DNA of 64,000 nt from Bradysia coprophila (GCF_014529535.1 NW_023503616.1:6248584-6312583); one strand, 5' to 3'. Counted from the first letter of the stretch, positions 35,789 to 49,024 are shown. The notes: generated from the sequence alone by a model not told the origin. Program-made: numbers and translations.

Positions 35789-37350
35789 ATGACTACTCGA
35801 AAATTGCCCAAGTGGTTGGAGGTAAAATATCTGTTTCAAATATTGACCGAATTGAAATTAAACTAGACTGAACTTACTTAGGATTGCAAAAACAAATCCA
35901 GCAATTCTACGAGCGACAATGCTAACGTCGAACTCGGTGAAAGTAAGTAAAGTTTCCCACAATGTTAGAATTACACTTTTCTCTGATTTACGTCTTTTCT
36001 CCGTAGGCTCCACTATTTCAAAAGAAAATGATAATCCTCGTACTGGCTACAGACTACGAAGTAGTGGGATAAAGTCAGAAAGCCCAAAGGATAATTACAA
36101 AGACGAAGACGAAGAGTTCTTATCGAGTACTCAGCATTTACCATTTGTCGAATATACAGGTCGGGTTGAATATTACACTGACTTCCATGACATAGCTATC
36201 GCTTCCGATGAACTGATGTAACGACTTTGAATTATTAAAATATTTCTTGGTCTTGTTGGGTGGATAAATTAGTTTGAATTTCAGGAAATGGGTTGACGCA
36301 CAAGACAAAGATATTGTTCCGATTGCCTTTGACATGGAATGGCCCTTCTCCTTCCAAACAGGTCCTGGAAAATCGGCGGCAAGTTATCCTTTGACCAATC
36401 AACGAATTTCGGCAACACTCTCTAACGACTCAATTTTTAGGTTATTCAACTGTGCGCAGAAGTAAATGTGTGCTACGTTTTTCATATAAGTCAATTGAAG
36501 AAACTTCCAGCTGCACTGGTTCATTTTTTACAGCATTCCAAAGTTCGTCTCCATGGTGTGAACATAAAAAAGTAGGAATCCCTCAAAGAACCTGTCAGTA
36601 GAATCATTACGAAATGTTATGCTTTCAGCGATTGCCGTAAGCTTGGAAGAGATTTCGAAGAAGTTGATTCTCAGTTAATGATTGATCATTGTGTTGATCT
36701 GGGAGTATGGTGTAACAAAGTAATTAACAGTAGTGGTCGTTGGAGCATGGCACGTCTAGTTTGCCATATAGTAAGTGCGCGTTGGGACAATTCGTTTCTT
36801 CTAATGACCAAATGAATTTTTCTTACTAGTGCAAACTGCAAATAAACAAAGATCCTAAGGTCCGAATGAGCAAGTGGCACATACAACCTTTGACTAAAGA
36901 GCAGCAAATATATGCAGCGATAGACGTTTATGTAAGTGTGATCTGTGTTCATTTTAAACATTTGAGTAAGTCAATTAAGGCACTGCATATCACAGTTAAA
37001 ATTGGTATAAAAGTTCAAATTAGTCCGCCAATCAAATGAGATGTTTTTTTTATAAATCTCCCGCCTAAATTCAAACGTTTTACTCAGAACAGATACTGTG
37101 ACGTAGAAATGTAGAAAAACATAACCAACAAAAAGACTATAAACAATAACAGCTGCTGTAGCTTCATTTAGTTTCATAATCATTACATGAAAAAAGTGTC
37201 TGAAAGGTTATCATCCTTCTGCTATTTCAGATAGCTCAAGTAATTTACTACGATCTCGAGCAGCGACAACAAGAGAAAATCGAAAAAGAAAAGGCATTCG
37301 TCGAAAAGTACGGAGAAGAGGCGTACAAATTGGTGATGAACCTATCGTAA
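35789..37350 (+). CDS. WRNexo: WRN-type 3'-5' exonuclease
   Basis: Eight exons (35789-35821, 35882-35942, 36007-36217, 36285-36378, 36441-36571, 36629-36770, 36830-36931, 37231-37350) give 297 residues. The DEDDy exonuclease core is present: FDMEWPF (D and E), [15 protein letters not shown] (D) and YAAIDVY (Y...D). It resembles the exonuclease half of human Werner protein without a helicase, as in insect WRNexo. The likely role is trimming DNA ends in replication and repair in the nucleus. Intron 4 uses a GC donor (GCG then GCAAGT at 36379), the only reading that restores [13 protein letters not shown]. The 3' end lies 43 bp before the LIPT2 ATG. Confidence 0.93.
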
Positions 37351-37393
37351 TCAAGCAGACGTACCATCCACATCTATCCACATTTTGTTAATA

Positions 37394-38071
37394 ATGAGAC
37401 TAGTGCATATTCTACGGGCTGGAACATTAGACTATGCCAATGGACTGAAACTTCAACAAAAAATTGCAGCACAAATCAACGAAGCGAATCGTTTTAAAAA
37501 TATTTTAATTCTTACCTCTCATCCTCCCGTCTACACGATTGGCATTCGAACCACCAACTATACCATTAACGATGAGGAACGACTGCGAAAACTGGGTGCT
37601 CAGTTCTTCAAAACAAACCGCGGTGGACTGATCACATTTCATGGTCCCGGGCAGATGGTCGTCTATCCCATACTGAATTTAAAAGACTTCAAGCCGAGTA
37701 TGCGTTGGTACGTGTGTCACATCGAAAAAACAATAATTGATTTATGCAAAGAGTTCGGCATCTCGGCGAATACATCGGCGGACACTGGAGTTTGGGTTGG
37801 CGATAAGAAAATTTGTGCTATTGGAGTGCATGGCAGCCGATATATTACCACCCATGGCCTGGCGTTGAATTGTAATACGGATTTAAAGTGGTTCGATCAT
37901 ATTGTTCCGTGTGGTATTGAGGGCAAGGGGGTTACATCGGTTAGTTGTGAACTGAACCGTGACGTGAGCATTGACGAGGTGGAGGATCCGTTTCTTCGAA
38001 GTTTTAGTAAAATATTTGAATGTCAATTTGAGGACTTAGATGTGGATGATAAATTAAATTTTTTGAGTTAA
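37394..38071 (+). CDS. LIPT2: Mitochondrial lipoyl(octanoyl) transferase 2
   Basis: A single exon of 225 codons (human LIPT2 is 231). It moves octanoyl from acyl carrier protein onto the H protein of glycine cleavage in mitochondria, the first step of lipoate synthesis. LipB family marks are visible: HPPVYTIGIRTTNY, RGGLITFHGPGQMVVYPIL, the lysine motif KKICAIGVHGSRYITTHGLA and the catalytic Cys in VPCGIEGKGVTSV. I chose ATG 37394; the frame is open a little farther upstream, without an ATG. It starts 43 bp after the WRN exonuclease stop on the same strand, so a shared or overlapping transcript is possible. Confidence 0.96.
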   Translation: MRLVHILRAGTLDYANGLKLQQKIAAQINEANRFKNILILTSHPPVYTIGIRTTNYTINDEERLRKLGAQFFKTNRGGLITFHGPGQMVVYPILNLKDFKPSMRWYVCHIEKTIIDLCKEFGISANTSADTGVWVGDKKICAIGVHGSRYITTHGLALNCNTDLKWFDHIVPCGIEGKGVTSVSCELNRDVSIDEVEDPFLRSFSKIFECQFEDLDVDDKLNFLS

Positions 38072-38522
38072 CCGATTCGATTTGTTATTGAGTAGCATCG
38101 TTCACAGCTTTTCTGGTGATTCGTGCCGTTGATGGGGCGATTCAAACTACCGATTCTTCCAATGGAGGAGACATTTCCACGCTAATTACATCAACAATTG
38201 CTAACCAACTTACTTACGCCACTGAATCATTTCCGAGTTGTCCAAAAGTGAAACCACAAATCTGGGACTGGGTTCGTTGAATTTTACAGAATGTACACAA
38301 CCCAGTCAATCAATGTTTAAATCAATGTAATATTATAGGCTTTACAGGAACTTAATTTACATAATTGCAAATTATAAATGTTGGTTAATGACGCAGTCAC
38401 AATAAGTTAGAGTTTCAAATTAATTCTTGTTGTGTTTTGAATGGAGCATTTTTTCATATCAAAAATAAACCTAAGATAATTGACAATTTAATAATTAAAA
38501 ATTGTGTGATGTTCCTCCTATT
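38072..38522. other. Convergent spacer between LIPT2 and IPO4
   Basis: This holds the 3' ends of both genes (451 bp). AATAAA-like signals occur on plus (AAAAATAAACC near 38461). No further gene is seen. Confidence 0.5.
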
Positions 38523-41500
38523 TTACCAGGACTGCACAAAAGCGGCGATTGTTGCATCAGTGTTAACTATTTGATTGAATCGATCACTGTACCGCAAGCG
38601 AATCTCTTGCAACAGATTGAAGATTACATTTCGAGCTTCTGAAAAGGAAACATTTCGGTTATAAGTCTGACCACCAGGTGTTTTCCATTAAGTGTTCAAT
38701 ACCGTCGTCTTTGTACTGGTTTTTATGAAGAACATGTAAACCGCACATAGTGACACCGTCCAATATCGACAATAACGCTTCGTGTTGTTGTGTCCACAAA
38801 GTTGAAAAAGCTTTGAAAATGGTTAAATTCTCATCGAAATCTTCCCGGAGTGGTAGTTTCTGGATGAACACGGGTAAGACTTGTTCCAGTGGAATCAATG
38901 TGAAATTGGCCATAATCAAACGAGCCAAGGCTCCGCAAATATTGTCCAATGTTCCCGGATGTTGTTCTTGCGCAACAGCCTCTGACAATGCGGACAAAAT
39001 TACTGGGAATTTACTGTAGGCCACTTCTCCAGAATGTAAAACCAGTTCACCCAGTCCGTATACACAATTGTGGCGCACTTGCTCGAAACTGTCCTGCAGT
39101 CCATGTAGATAAGCGGGTAGAAGGGTTTCAAACCATTCGCCTGAAGGGATAAAAGAGAGAACGAAAGGTTGCGATTAGGAGTACGTTCATGTGATTTCTT
39201 TTCTCGGATAGATAAAGGGGATGTAACAAGCGACAAAAGTAGAGACCATGTATTCCATTGGTTTTGCAACGAACACTTAGTAAGTCAATGCCGTTGATTC
39301 ATAAATGGAACAGTTATTGTGCCTAGTATGGCTGAAGAACAATTTATCAATGAAAAATATGTCCTTCGAATAATACCAGACCTTGTTACAGCTTGTAAAT
39401 TTAATCTCCTTCTTTAACGACAATTAAGTTTCTGAAAGTGTTATATACGACCGACACCGAAATCAATTCCATTTTGCAACGAACATCAATATCTCCAATG
39501 GAAAGATGATGGGTCACTAACTGCGTCTAGTATGGCTGAAGAACTATTTTTTGTAGACCAAGAGCCCTTATTCATATCGATAAAGGACGACTTGGAATCT
39601 GTGCAATATTGTTGCATTACAAACGAAACCATTTGTCTAAAAATTTTACTTTGAAGATCCCAATAGGGGAAGGCCTAGTCACAATCATCACACATTTGAA
39701 GACATTGGACCAAAATGGCGAATGAAATTTTAAAGTAAAATCTTTAAAGAAAGGGCTGTCGACACGATGTAGAACTTTGAATAGGAATTTTATCTTCAAA
39801 TTGCATTCGACATTCGGCGGCTTCAAAAAGGATTATAATGAAAGGACAAGTTTGGATTTTTCAGAATGTATGGTTGATGAGATATTCGCTTGTTTGGGTC
39901 TTCTTAGCTCTAATTAGTATAGCGAATGCGTAATAATGTGGAAGATTTTAAACTATGGCCTTATGAGTGAGTGATACACACACAGACTCTTGGTCACAGA
40001 CTTGGTCTTGTAATGAATTTATGATCCTACAGAACTTTCAGACGAACATCTTTACTTTTAAATAATTGAACCTCGAACCAGTAGCATATTGCAAGGTCGT
40101 TACTGACGAAATTGAACTCAGTGTCTTTGTTAATTGTAAGATGGTAAAATGTATTCCATCGGTTTCGCAACAAACATCAAGGAATCCAATGTTGTTGATT
40201 CATAAATGGAACAATTGCTATGCCTAGTATGGCTGAAGAACAATTTATCAATGAAAAATGTATCCTTCGAATAATACCAGACCTTGATACCAATGTTAAG
40301 TTTCGAGACGCATAGTCTTCCGAAACCACTCTGGCTAAATATTAGTGATTTATGAGAACAATATTCACGTTTTATTGGCTTACCTAAACGGTTCTTTAGT
40401 GGCTGGAAGCATTCCGATAGGGTTCCGTAAGCGAAACTTCTTTGCGTCTCTAAATCTTCATTGTTTTTCGATTTTTCCTGCGAACACAATTAATAGGACG
40501 ATGATTAGATGGGTTTCTTACGGTAAAAGTGCACAACATACAATTTTAGCTGCCAAAATCGGTACGATCTGTTTGAAATAAACGGCAAATTCATCTGCAC
40601 TGAGTGCAGCACCAAATTTGGGTAACACCTCGCCGGCTACTTGAATTAGTGCTTCATCATATTCACTTTCTTCTTGATCGTCATCTTCGGCCTGATCATC
40701 GTACAATTGACAAGATACTTTCGAATTCAACACATTCTGAATGCATGTGAAAACTGTCATCTTTAACTCTTCATTGAAGATGGCCTTTTGTTTCGTCTCC
40801 TTCAACAAAGTGCCATACGTATCCAATGCTGTCATCACAACCTGACAGTCATCGTCGGACTTTATAATTTCAGCTGCTTTTGGCACAAATATCGCAATGC
40901 CATGTTGTACACCGGCATCGTCGTTGTTCTGGTTGAGCGCAACGATGAATTGGGCCAATGCTTCCAAAGCAGATTTGCGAATGTCTTCGCTGGAATGATC
41001 CAGTAATTTGTAAATGTTCTCGAAGCAAGGTGTGATATAGGGAAGAAACGCTGGCCCGCTGAATTCGGCTAATTGTTTCAAAGCCAGCACAGCTTCTTCC
41101 TTTTCGTCCAAGAAGGAGTTAACAACGCTGAAACCTAAAAAGAAGATTTTATGTTCGTTAGTCCAATGTGTTATGGCTGGTCGGTCGTCGATTTGTCGAC
41201 GACTATCAAAATTAAGCTCATGCTCATTCAATTCTACTATTCAAACAATTCAAGTTACAGATTTAATAATTCAAAGCAATTAACAACCAAAACTGTTTTA
41301 GTGCGTTAAACGGTTCACATCACGACGTCATTGTCGTGCGTAAAAAATTGTAATAAATTCAATCTGGTAAATGTATCAAGCCAAAAACTGCATGCAATGT
41401 AATTTCCTTCATTTTCCAACAAACACTGACAGACACTGTGTCGTCGGTTTAAAAATGAAACAATTTACTATGCCTAGCATGGCAGAAGAACACTCCATCA

Positions 41501-44500
41501 AAATGAGATGTCCTTCGAATAAAACTAGACCTCCACCGAAAAAACAGCATTCCCCAGTGCGAAAACACTGACCTGCATATTCGTCTTCGTCGTCGTCATC
41601 TTCGTCTTCTGAGTTTTCAATGTCAATTTCAGCGTTTTCATCTTGTCCATCGACTTCAGCCACACTCTCATCCTTAAATTCCGGCAAAATATCATCGGAG
41701 GATTTAACGCTGTCTAACATTCTGTCCACAATTTTCTGCAAAACCGGGGCCATTTCGGCATTTACTACTTCGGCAATTGCCGCAAACAAATTGTATAAAC
41801 CTGCAACGAAAGTCAAATCAAAATGCTTTCCAGATGGCTTGTTGATCGCGTTCACTCACTTGATCGCAATTCCGGTTCACTAGCTTCATCTAACAGACTC
41901 AAAGCAAAATCCATCGTGTAAGTGGTCAATGGCATGAAATTTTCTTTGCCAATGGTTCGGGCTAAGGCTGCAAGAGTGTCAATTGCTTGTGGCCGAATTT
42001 CAACGATATCTTCGTTATCTGAACGAACTAGGTACACTTTCAGCACTTCGATGATTTGTTGGAAGTATGGGAGCATTTGAGATTTTGCTGCTTTGGCAGC
42101 CGATGCTACACATGACATGGACAATTCACGCAAATGTACTGTATTTTCGGGGCGCAGCGTTTCGAACAAGCGTTCCATTAGCACGGGAAGGTGAGGCACG
42201 AGAGCATCTTCCAAGTTTTCGCAGTAGGTTTCGAGAGCGTAGAACATTCTATCAACGTGTTTGACAGTGTTTCCAGCCTACGAAAACAGCGAATTGAGTT
42301 TTACGGTGACCGTCACGTTATCAGTTTAACACTCACTCTCAATTGAAGGCACAACTGATGGAGGAATTCAAACAGAATAGGTAAGACCTCATCTGCAAAT
42401 TTCGATATTTCCGGTTGAAGATGTTCTGAAAATTGGCCAAGTGCGAATAGGGCAGCATTGCGAACCTGCGAATGGAAAATGATTAAGTCCTACACTTGTA
42501 AGAGATTTTCTCGTCATCTGAGTATTGTCTCTTACCAATGGATCCGGATCAACGATTCCGACTTTGATGCAGTTCAGCATTATTTGTAAATATTTGGCAA
42601 TGATCGCTTCTCCACATCCCTCAGCAATGACGGCTAAACATAAATACGCCGCTTTCTTCTGATTCGGATCTGGATTTTGTAGGGCCTGCCACACAGAGAG
42701 ATGTTATATTGAATGCTTGATTAGCGAAACGTTTCAATAACTTACCGGCTCGATATACTGGAGCAGTGGTGGAATGAGTTTCTCTGGTGGAACATGTAAT
42801 GCTAGTAAATCCATTGTTTGTGTAGCCGTGGTTCTTGGATTCGAATTTTCATTTCCAGTGAAATAATCGTCCTCAGCGTCGGAATCTTCATCATCCGAAT
42901 CACCATCCTCGCTCGGTGTTGCCATGAGCATAAACACAACGCCGATGATGGGTTCTAACAACTTATTTTTCAGGATAGCCTTTTTCTTGAGCTTAACCAA
43001 CCAACCTGAAGGATACATTACACCGGGTAATAATCAAAACGTCCGCGTGAACAGCCATAACTTATAGTGACTTACCAATAAACTGTACTACACGAACGCG
43101 AACCTGATTCTCGAATTCCGGGTTACGAGCAGCATTTAGCGAAAATTCAATTAAAATGCTCAAATGTGGCGTTAAAAGCTTCGGAGTAAAGTCGGCCATG
43201 TATTCCAATATTTCGAAGGCTTTCACAAACTCATCTGGTTTTTGTTGTGCAAAGGCTTGTAATGCCTTAACAACGTACGGTATTGATTTCTGATAGGTGA
43301 TCTCTGCACCGTTGTGCCCCAAAATGAATGGCACAAGATGACCTGAACGATAAAATTTTGTCAGAAAAAATTTCGATTTTGTGAACCAGAGAATCTGTTC
43401 TGGTGTTGTCGTGTTCACTTACCCATTCCTAATAATATGTTTAGTATTACTGGCGTGGCCATATTGCCAGATGCTTCTGTGGCAACCTGATGACATTGAA
43501 ACGTGATGATGAGATTCATTCAAAGAAATTTTCAATGTTTTCTTACCAATGCAGCTGAAAACATTTCACAAAGAGGTTCCATGTGAGGTAGAAATTGATC
43601 GGGTGATGTATCGGTAAGAATTTCGAATACTGATGACCCCAGCTAACATGGATTGCAAAATTTTAATATTTACGCCATACGATCGCACAGTTCAATTGAC
43701 TTACTTCACTTTTCTGTGCATCATCCGAACGAGTATATTGGAAAATTAGTGAGAGAACTTCGTTCGTCCAGGCATCCTTCTTTGCAAATTCGTGTTTCAC
43801 CAAAACGCCGATAATTTGTGCAATTGAACTTCGTACGTTCTTAACCGATTCATTTAAAATTGCACTCAGCGTACCTTGTTTGATTCTGCAATGGCAAAAT
43901 GGTAAAGAATCAATCACCGTCCGCGGTGGGTGGTGTCAATAAAATATTTTACTGTATTTGCAGTTCAGGTGGGATTGTCTGCCAGACTCGTAGCTTGGCG
44001 ATATGTTTCCGCAGCAACACGGCAGCATATTGACGAATTTCTGGTTTTTCAGATGCAACAATTATTTGACAGATACTTGAAATTGCCTCTGGATGCTTGA
44101 ACGCTTCCTTAAGTTCGGCAGTTGCCTGAAAAATTAAGTCTTATTTTACTGATGTTCAGAGTGATTTTTCAACGATTTTATGCACGTGCGATATCCGTTC
44201 TGGAGACTAAATAATTTATTTCCGTTTATTATAAGAAATCATTATATTTGAGTCAGCACACATACAAATCAATCACCACGAAGACCCAATCTAGAGTCCC
44301 GTTTTAAGTATGGTTTCTCTGAACAAACTCACATTAATCCACCTCTACTTAGCCAAACCCAAATTCACAAAACTCATACTTTCGTATTATCAAAATGTGA
44401 TTTTATTTCGCCAATAGGCTTGTCGAATTGAATCATTAACTGAAGTCACATTTTTTTATCCATTGCATGGCATGTTTCCGATTTTCTTTTACACTCAACT

Positions 44501-45143
44501 AAGCGAACAACTACGACGAGCAATGAATAAAATAGAAAGAAAAAAAAGTGGAGATATGATATTACTTAGGTGTTCGCCGAACATGAATTCTATAAAAAAA
44601 CGAGACCGGAATTTTTAAGCAGTGAATCATTAAAAATAATTTAAACAAAAAAAAAGTTATTAGATGATTGGGTAGCAACCGCATTATACACATCCAAGTT
44701 CTATATTATATTGTTCTATATAGATTTAATGTATCATTACATATAGCTACACTACACAGCTATATGGGCATGCAGGCCCATATACATCTACATAGCTATA
44801 CTCATATATGTACGTTGTGTGATTATTTATTTTATAAGTGCGGCACAGATGGTACTTGCACAACTTAAACTTCTTTGTTCAAATATCTTTGGAAGATTGA
44901 CGGGTCAAATGGACAACGTCAAAATAAATGCAACACGATTGCAATGTCAAGGGTCAGTCCAGATATTGGAACTTTAAATTTTTTCAAATTTCAATGTAGA
45001 ACTGTCGACGCAAATTTTCCCTACACGATTTCAAACACACGTGGTAATAGACGGGAGGAGAAAAATGATTGTAAATTTTCAGTACTCACTTTCTGCACAA
45101 CTAAATTATCGGGAACCAGTAAATTGGATATAATTGCTTCCAT
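38523..45143 (-). CDS. IPO4: Importin-4 (karyopherin beta)
   Basis: Fifteen exons on the minus strand (45090-45143, 43953-44125, 43705-43885, 43547-43642, 43423-43486, 43076-43342, 42746-43005, 42536-42685, 42337-42465, 41860-42277, 41573-41800, 40542-41134, 40384-40477, 38703-39140, 38523-38638) are phase-consistent and give 1086 residues, against 1081 in human IPO4. It carries histones and ribosomal proteins into the nucleus in a Ran-dependent way. HEAT-repeat text is continuous, from LLRKHIAKLRVW through NPEFENQVRVRVVQFIG and LRELSMSCVASAAKAAKS to HNCVYGLGELVLHSGE. Acidic loops (EDGDSDDEDSDAEDDYF; EDEDDDDEDE) are cargo-release features. The last intron is set by protein logic: the donor at 38702 joins KDD to EARNVIFNLLQE. 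Introns 39141-40383 and 41135-41572 carry copies of a dispersed repeat. Confidence 0.95.
39251..41535. repeat. Dispersed intronic repeat in IPO4, four copies
   Basis: Copies lie at about 39251-39390, 39463-39545, 40151-40292 and 41404-41530. They share GCAACGAACA-like, GCCTAGTATGGCTGAAGAAC and TCCTTCGAATAA blocks. The first and third are closest to each other. All lie within IPO4 introns in the same orientation. The family is not recognised. Confidence 0.75.
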
Positions 45144-45516
45144 TTCAACGGATTGTAATAATTGAATTTTCTAATTGTAAATCAATGCGAATAATCAGCA
45201 ATTCACTACGAAATTTCCACGACTTAGCCGCTCCACAATCACCGAGTAAATTATAACCTTAATAAATAAAATGCGGCTGGTTACTACTCAGGCTACCATA
45301 CCAGAACACTAAAGACATTAAACAGTGTTGTCAGATATTAAGAGTACGCAGCCAATGCGTTTTCTAACCGGCTGACTTTTGAAAAATTTTAATAGCTCGA
45401 GTTTGATGGAAATCTAAGATAAAAAGTGTTTTATTGAATAAGAGCTATGATTTGCCGTCCATATTATTACCCTGTGGTAATATATCCGACATTATTACCT
45501 TTTTACGTTCCTTTTG

Positions 45517-46098
45517 TCATTCAGCTAAATCGGTTTTCTCTTTTTCTATCATGATATTCTCATACACGGTGAAATCTCTGTAAACCATTATCCCCACCAC
45601 ATATGAGAATAAAATACGCAGATTTCTCAATGAAATATAGGTCTCTTCAATCGTATGGTAAAAACGAATTTTGACAGGCCGAAAACAATCGACCATCATC
45701 CTAAAACAAATTTGTTCGTTAAAACTTCAAAGTGAGGTTGTGTTGGTTTCTATGTGGATGACGATTGACATTTTGAACGACCTTGGAAGAAACCTATCCC
45801 AGATTGAGTGACAGTTGTTTACATTGAGCCGGCCAGCGGGGATATTGCTATTGAGATGGATCCGTCCTCTCAAAACACTCTGTAGGTTGTATTCCGAGTT
45901 ACGTTTACATACAACCGAACATGGACGTTTACGAAAATATCCGGTGTCATCCACAGAGACCGACTCAACTATTTTCGAGGTAAATTTTGTGTTTGAGCAG
46001 CCGTTCAATGTAATAATGAATGAAATACTTTCGAGGTTATGGTATCCAATGAACGTAGACTTTAGTTCCATTGATGGTATCTGGATGATTTTTGACAT
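45517..46098 (-). other. Doubtful gene or gene remnant
   Basis: Minus-strand frames at 45727-46098 (123 codons from MSKIIQIPSMELKSTF) and 45517-45699 (60 codons) could be two exons: the second is preceded by TTTGTTTTAG, but the only fitting donor is a weak AT|GTCAAT. The plus strand is also open at 45815-46132 with protein-like text (EQPFNVIMNEILSRLWYP) but without a usable ATG near its start. At most one strand is real. No family was recognised. Confidence 0.25.
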
Positions 46099-46132
46099 AT
46101 CTATTCGCAGATTGACTTTGGAAAAATATTGA

Positions 46133-46762
46133 TAATATCGTTATTCATACGCTTCGAGATGGAAGTACAATCCCAAAAAAACTTAACCCTTTCAGTGACT
46201 TTATGTTTGGTAAGAAAACGATTGTATACAAAACAATAAATCTGAGATTTTCAACAGAAAGATACCCAATCTATCACCTCAAATTTGATTGTTAGAGATC
46301 TCGCGCAGGAGTGATTCACAATATGACATTCTGTAAAAGGAAATAGTATTTTACATGACTAGGGATAAAAAGATGAAAAGTAGAGTTTTTGGTGTGAATT
46401 TTGTTGATCCGAGGCGAAGCCGATGTCAATAAACACACGAAAACGAGACTTTTCAACTTTTATGTAACGCAGGCTCGAGATTCCTCCTTACCATCAGTCC
46501 GTTTTGCTGAATATACACAGATCATTGAGCTACTCAGAACTTTTCGCATTGAACATACTGAGGATAATACTCACATCCCCCTTCCACGAACTCGTACCCG
46601 ATTAAGAACACAATTTTTAGCGAACGAAATATTTCAACCTCGGTTTCAACTCATATCATGAAGAGTTTCGCATAAAATACTAAGCGATCGGATTTATGAA
46701 TATAGAGAGTCATTTACATCACAATAGTCCAATCGTTTTTCCATGCAAAAGTTCCTTTATTC
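46133..46762. other. Spacer before ODR4 3' end
   Basis: A plus-strand open frame at 46401-46661 (starting MLIRGEADVNKHTKTR) has no recognised motif or splice support. Nothing else was seen. Confidence 0.4.
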
Positions 46763-48472
46763 TTAATTTTCTTCATTATCTGAATTCAGTAGCACATGAA
46801 CTCCAACAGAAATAAGTAAAATTCCGACTGCACACATTATACCCATTGCATAAATTACACGATTGTTTGATTTTTTGGGCGTAGTAGTAGGTTTCTTACC
46901 AACATTTTCAACGGGTATGTCTTCCTCATAACAAATTTCATCTGAAAAACAATTTCACCGTGAGTTAATCGCACAATTTTCTGGTATCTTTCAATTCAAA
47001 TTCTTACCAGACATAGTCTCAATATCATCGACAATATTCTGTTTATCCAAATGAATGTCCATGTGAGTCTGTGCTTGTGTAATAATCGTATCATGACTTT
47101 CGCCACGGAATAAATAATCGGAAAACATGACCGGCGAAGATTTAAGTTTGAAGAACACTCGACGAGGTGGCTCACTAACGAGTGTAAACTGACCAGATTG
47201 ATGATGTGCATCGACATACATACGCAGTCGACTAGTTACCGATCTCAAGATGTCGATTTTGATAAACTTTTCCACATCTTCAATTGGTTGCTTACCGGCC
47301 ACCCACACTTTGGAGCATACTATGCCAGAATAGTTAGCAGTGCCATTGTATTTAATGACTCGATCGTTATCGTCAATTTTATCCTGGTCAAATGCAAATT
47401 GTTTTAAAATTGATTGTGAATTCACATCGAATAGTGTGATCGTGCAGCTTACACATAAGTAGTAAATGCTGCCGTGCACGGTGGATGTGTTTACGTCTTT
47501 GTCTCGACTTTTCTTTTGCTTCAGGAATTGCTCAACACTGTCGGTTGGATTGGTCACCGGTTCTTCTCCATCCAGGAATACAACGCTTGCGTTTAACTTT
47601 GTTTGTATGCTCTTCAGGGCTACCTATAAATAAATGAACGAAACTTGAAGCTGGTAATCGAAAAACACAATAAATGGAAACTCACATCAAAGTTCTCCTC
47701 AATATCGTAGGTTGCATCAGCGGACTTCTGCAAGTTATAAATATCGTCCATATCGTAGATAGTTTCGAATTCTTGCCATTGCGTTGCTTTATCTTGAAAT
47801 TTCCAATCGACTGGTTTACCACCACCAGATTTACTGAGGTCATAGACATTGGTGGTTTTACAAGTGGACGAACGTTTTCCAGCATAGTGAAAAATGAGTT
47901 TTTCTCCGCCATCGAATTCATCACTGCAGCCATAATTGTTGGTGTTCTCAGTTTTTAGAACTCTGAAATCGATGCATATACAACACTGATGCCCACTCTT
48001 CGCCAATAGGTATTTTGAAAATGATGTACTTACTCAACCAACTGCTGTAGTACTGTCTTCAAATGTTTAAAGTCCTCTGAATTGTCAAAGACGTTTTGTG
48101 GCGATGCAACAAAAATTCCAAGCACGAAAAAACTTCCGGGTATCATTCGCAAAACACTCAATGCATGATCAACTAACACCTCGGAATTAATGCCTTTGAC
48201 ATTTACGACTTCCAACTGTTGCACTGTCGAATCCTTTGATGAATCATCTGAATTATCATTTGGTAAGCCTTCCGACGTTTTAGCTAGGTGTATGACAGAA
48301 TCCTTTCCTTGTCGTGTTGCCTGTAGAACATCTTGTTCAATTATGTTTTTACGGACACTATTCGTAGAGTCCCTACCTGACCGATGATAATTCCGTAAGA
48401 GAATTCATTGTGTTCAATTAGATTATCCAAATACTTTTCGATTGAGGTATCGGCAAACACAGATCGGACCAT
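46763..48472 (-). CDS. ODR4: ODR-4 homologue, ER membrane protein
   Basis: Five exons on the minus strand (48377-48472, 48034-48320, 47686-47962, 47008-47623, 46763-46941) are phase-consistent and give 484 residues (human ODR4 454). ODR-4 proteins help odorant and other GPCRs leave the ER; with UFSP2 they also form the UFM1 protease complex on the ER, which makes the nearby UFC1 of some interest. Family features are the MPN-like start (DNLIEHNEFSYGIIIGQ), VLRMIPGSFFVLGIFVASPQ, the middle region with FEQD-like FAFDQDKI, and a single C-terminal membrane segment (starting RVIYAMGIMCAVGILL) with a short tail. It is divergent from SLC33A1. Confidence 0.9.
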
Positions 48473-49024
48473 TTTTAATGCGGATAAAATGCAAGAAAAG
48501 TCCTGATGAAAAGTCTGTTTTTGTGTTGACACGACTTAAACCAGTGTTGACATATACTCAAAAGTCAATTGCTTGCAATGTTCTGTTTACCAAAACTGTG
48601 ATGTCTATTGAACTCTGCCCAATGAAATAAACGTAACAATAATGTGGCTATCCTCTTACTTTTACCAAGTACATGCCAGTCTTTGTGACCTCACTTCCAC
48701 CTAAAGTATGAAACTAAAATAGTGAAAATAAGCGGATAGCGTAGACCAAAAATAAATTAATGATGACACGAACAGCATCACTGTTCCAGTGCTAGCAGCA
48801 ACGTCAGAAGAAACGTCAAAACAAAAGTTTCGTGCAAGTTGTTGATACATTGACGTGTCTTTTAGTTTTATAATTAAAATATTTTGGCAACGAAACGAAA
48901 TCTAACGCTTTGCCATTCGTGAATTAAAATTAAGATTACTGTCTCCCGTTGCGATTTAGTTAAAATTAGGTTTTTTAAATATCAAATCCATGCCACTTTT
49001 CGCTTCGTCGTCCAATAAGTTATC
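48473..49024. promoter_or_regulatory. Divergent promoter region of ODR4 and SLC33A1
   Basis: The two starts are 552 bp apart and face away from each other. No TATA box was recognised. Confidence 0.5.

Noticed and set aside
38659-38702. IPO4 ending in NTWWSDL at 38659
   Set aside because: A phase-1 donor at 38702 and acceptor at 38639 extend the protein with a sensible C terminus.
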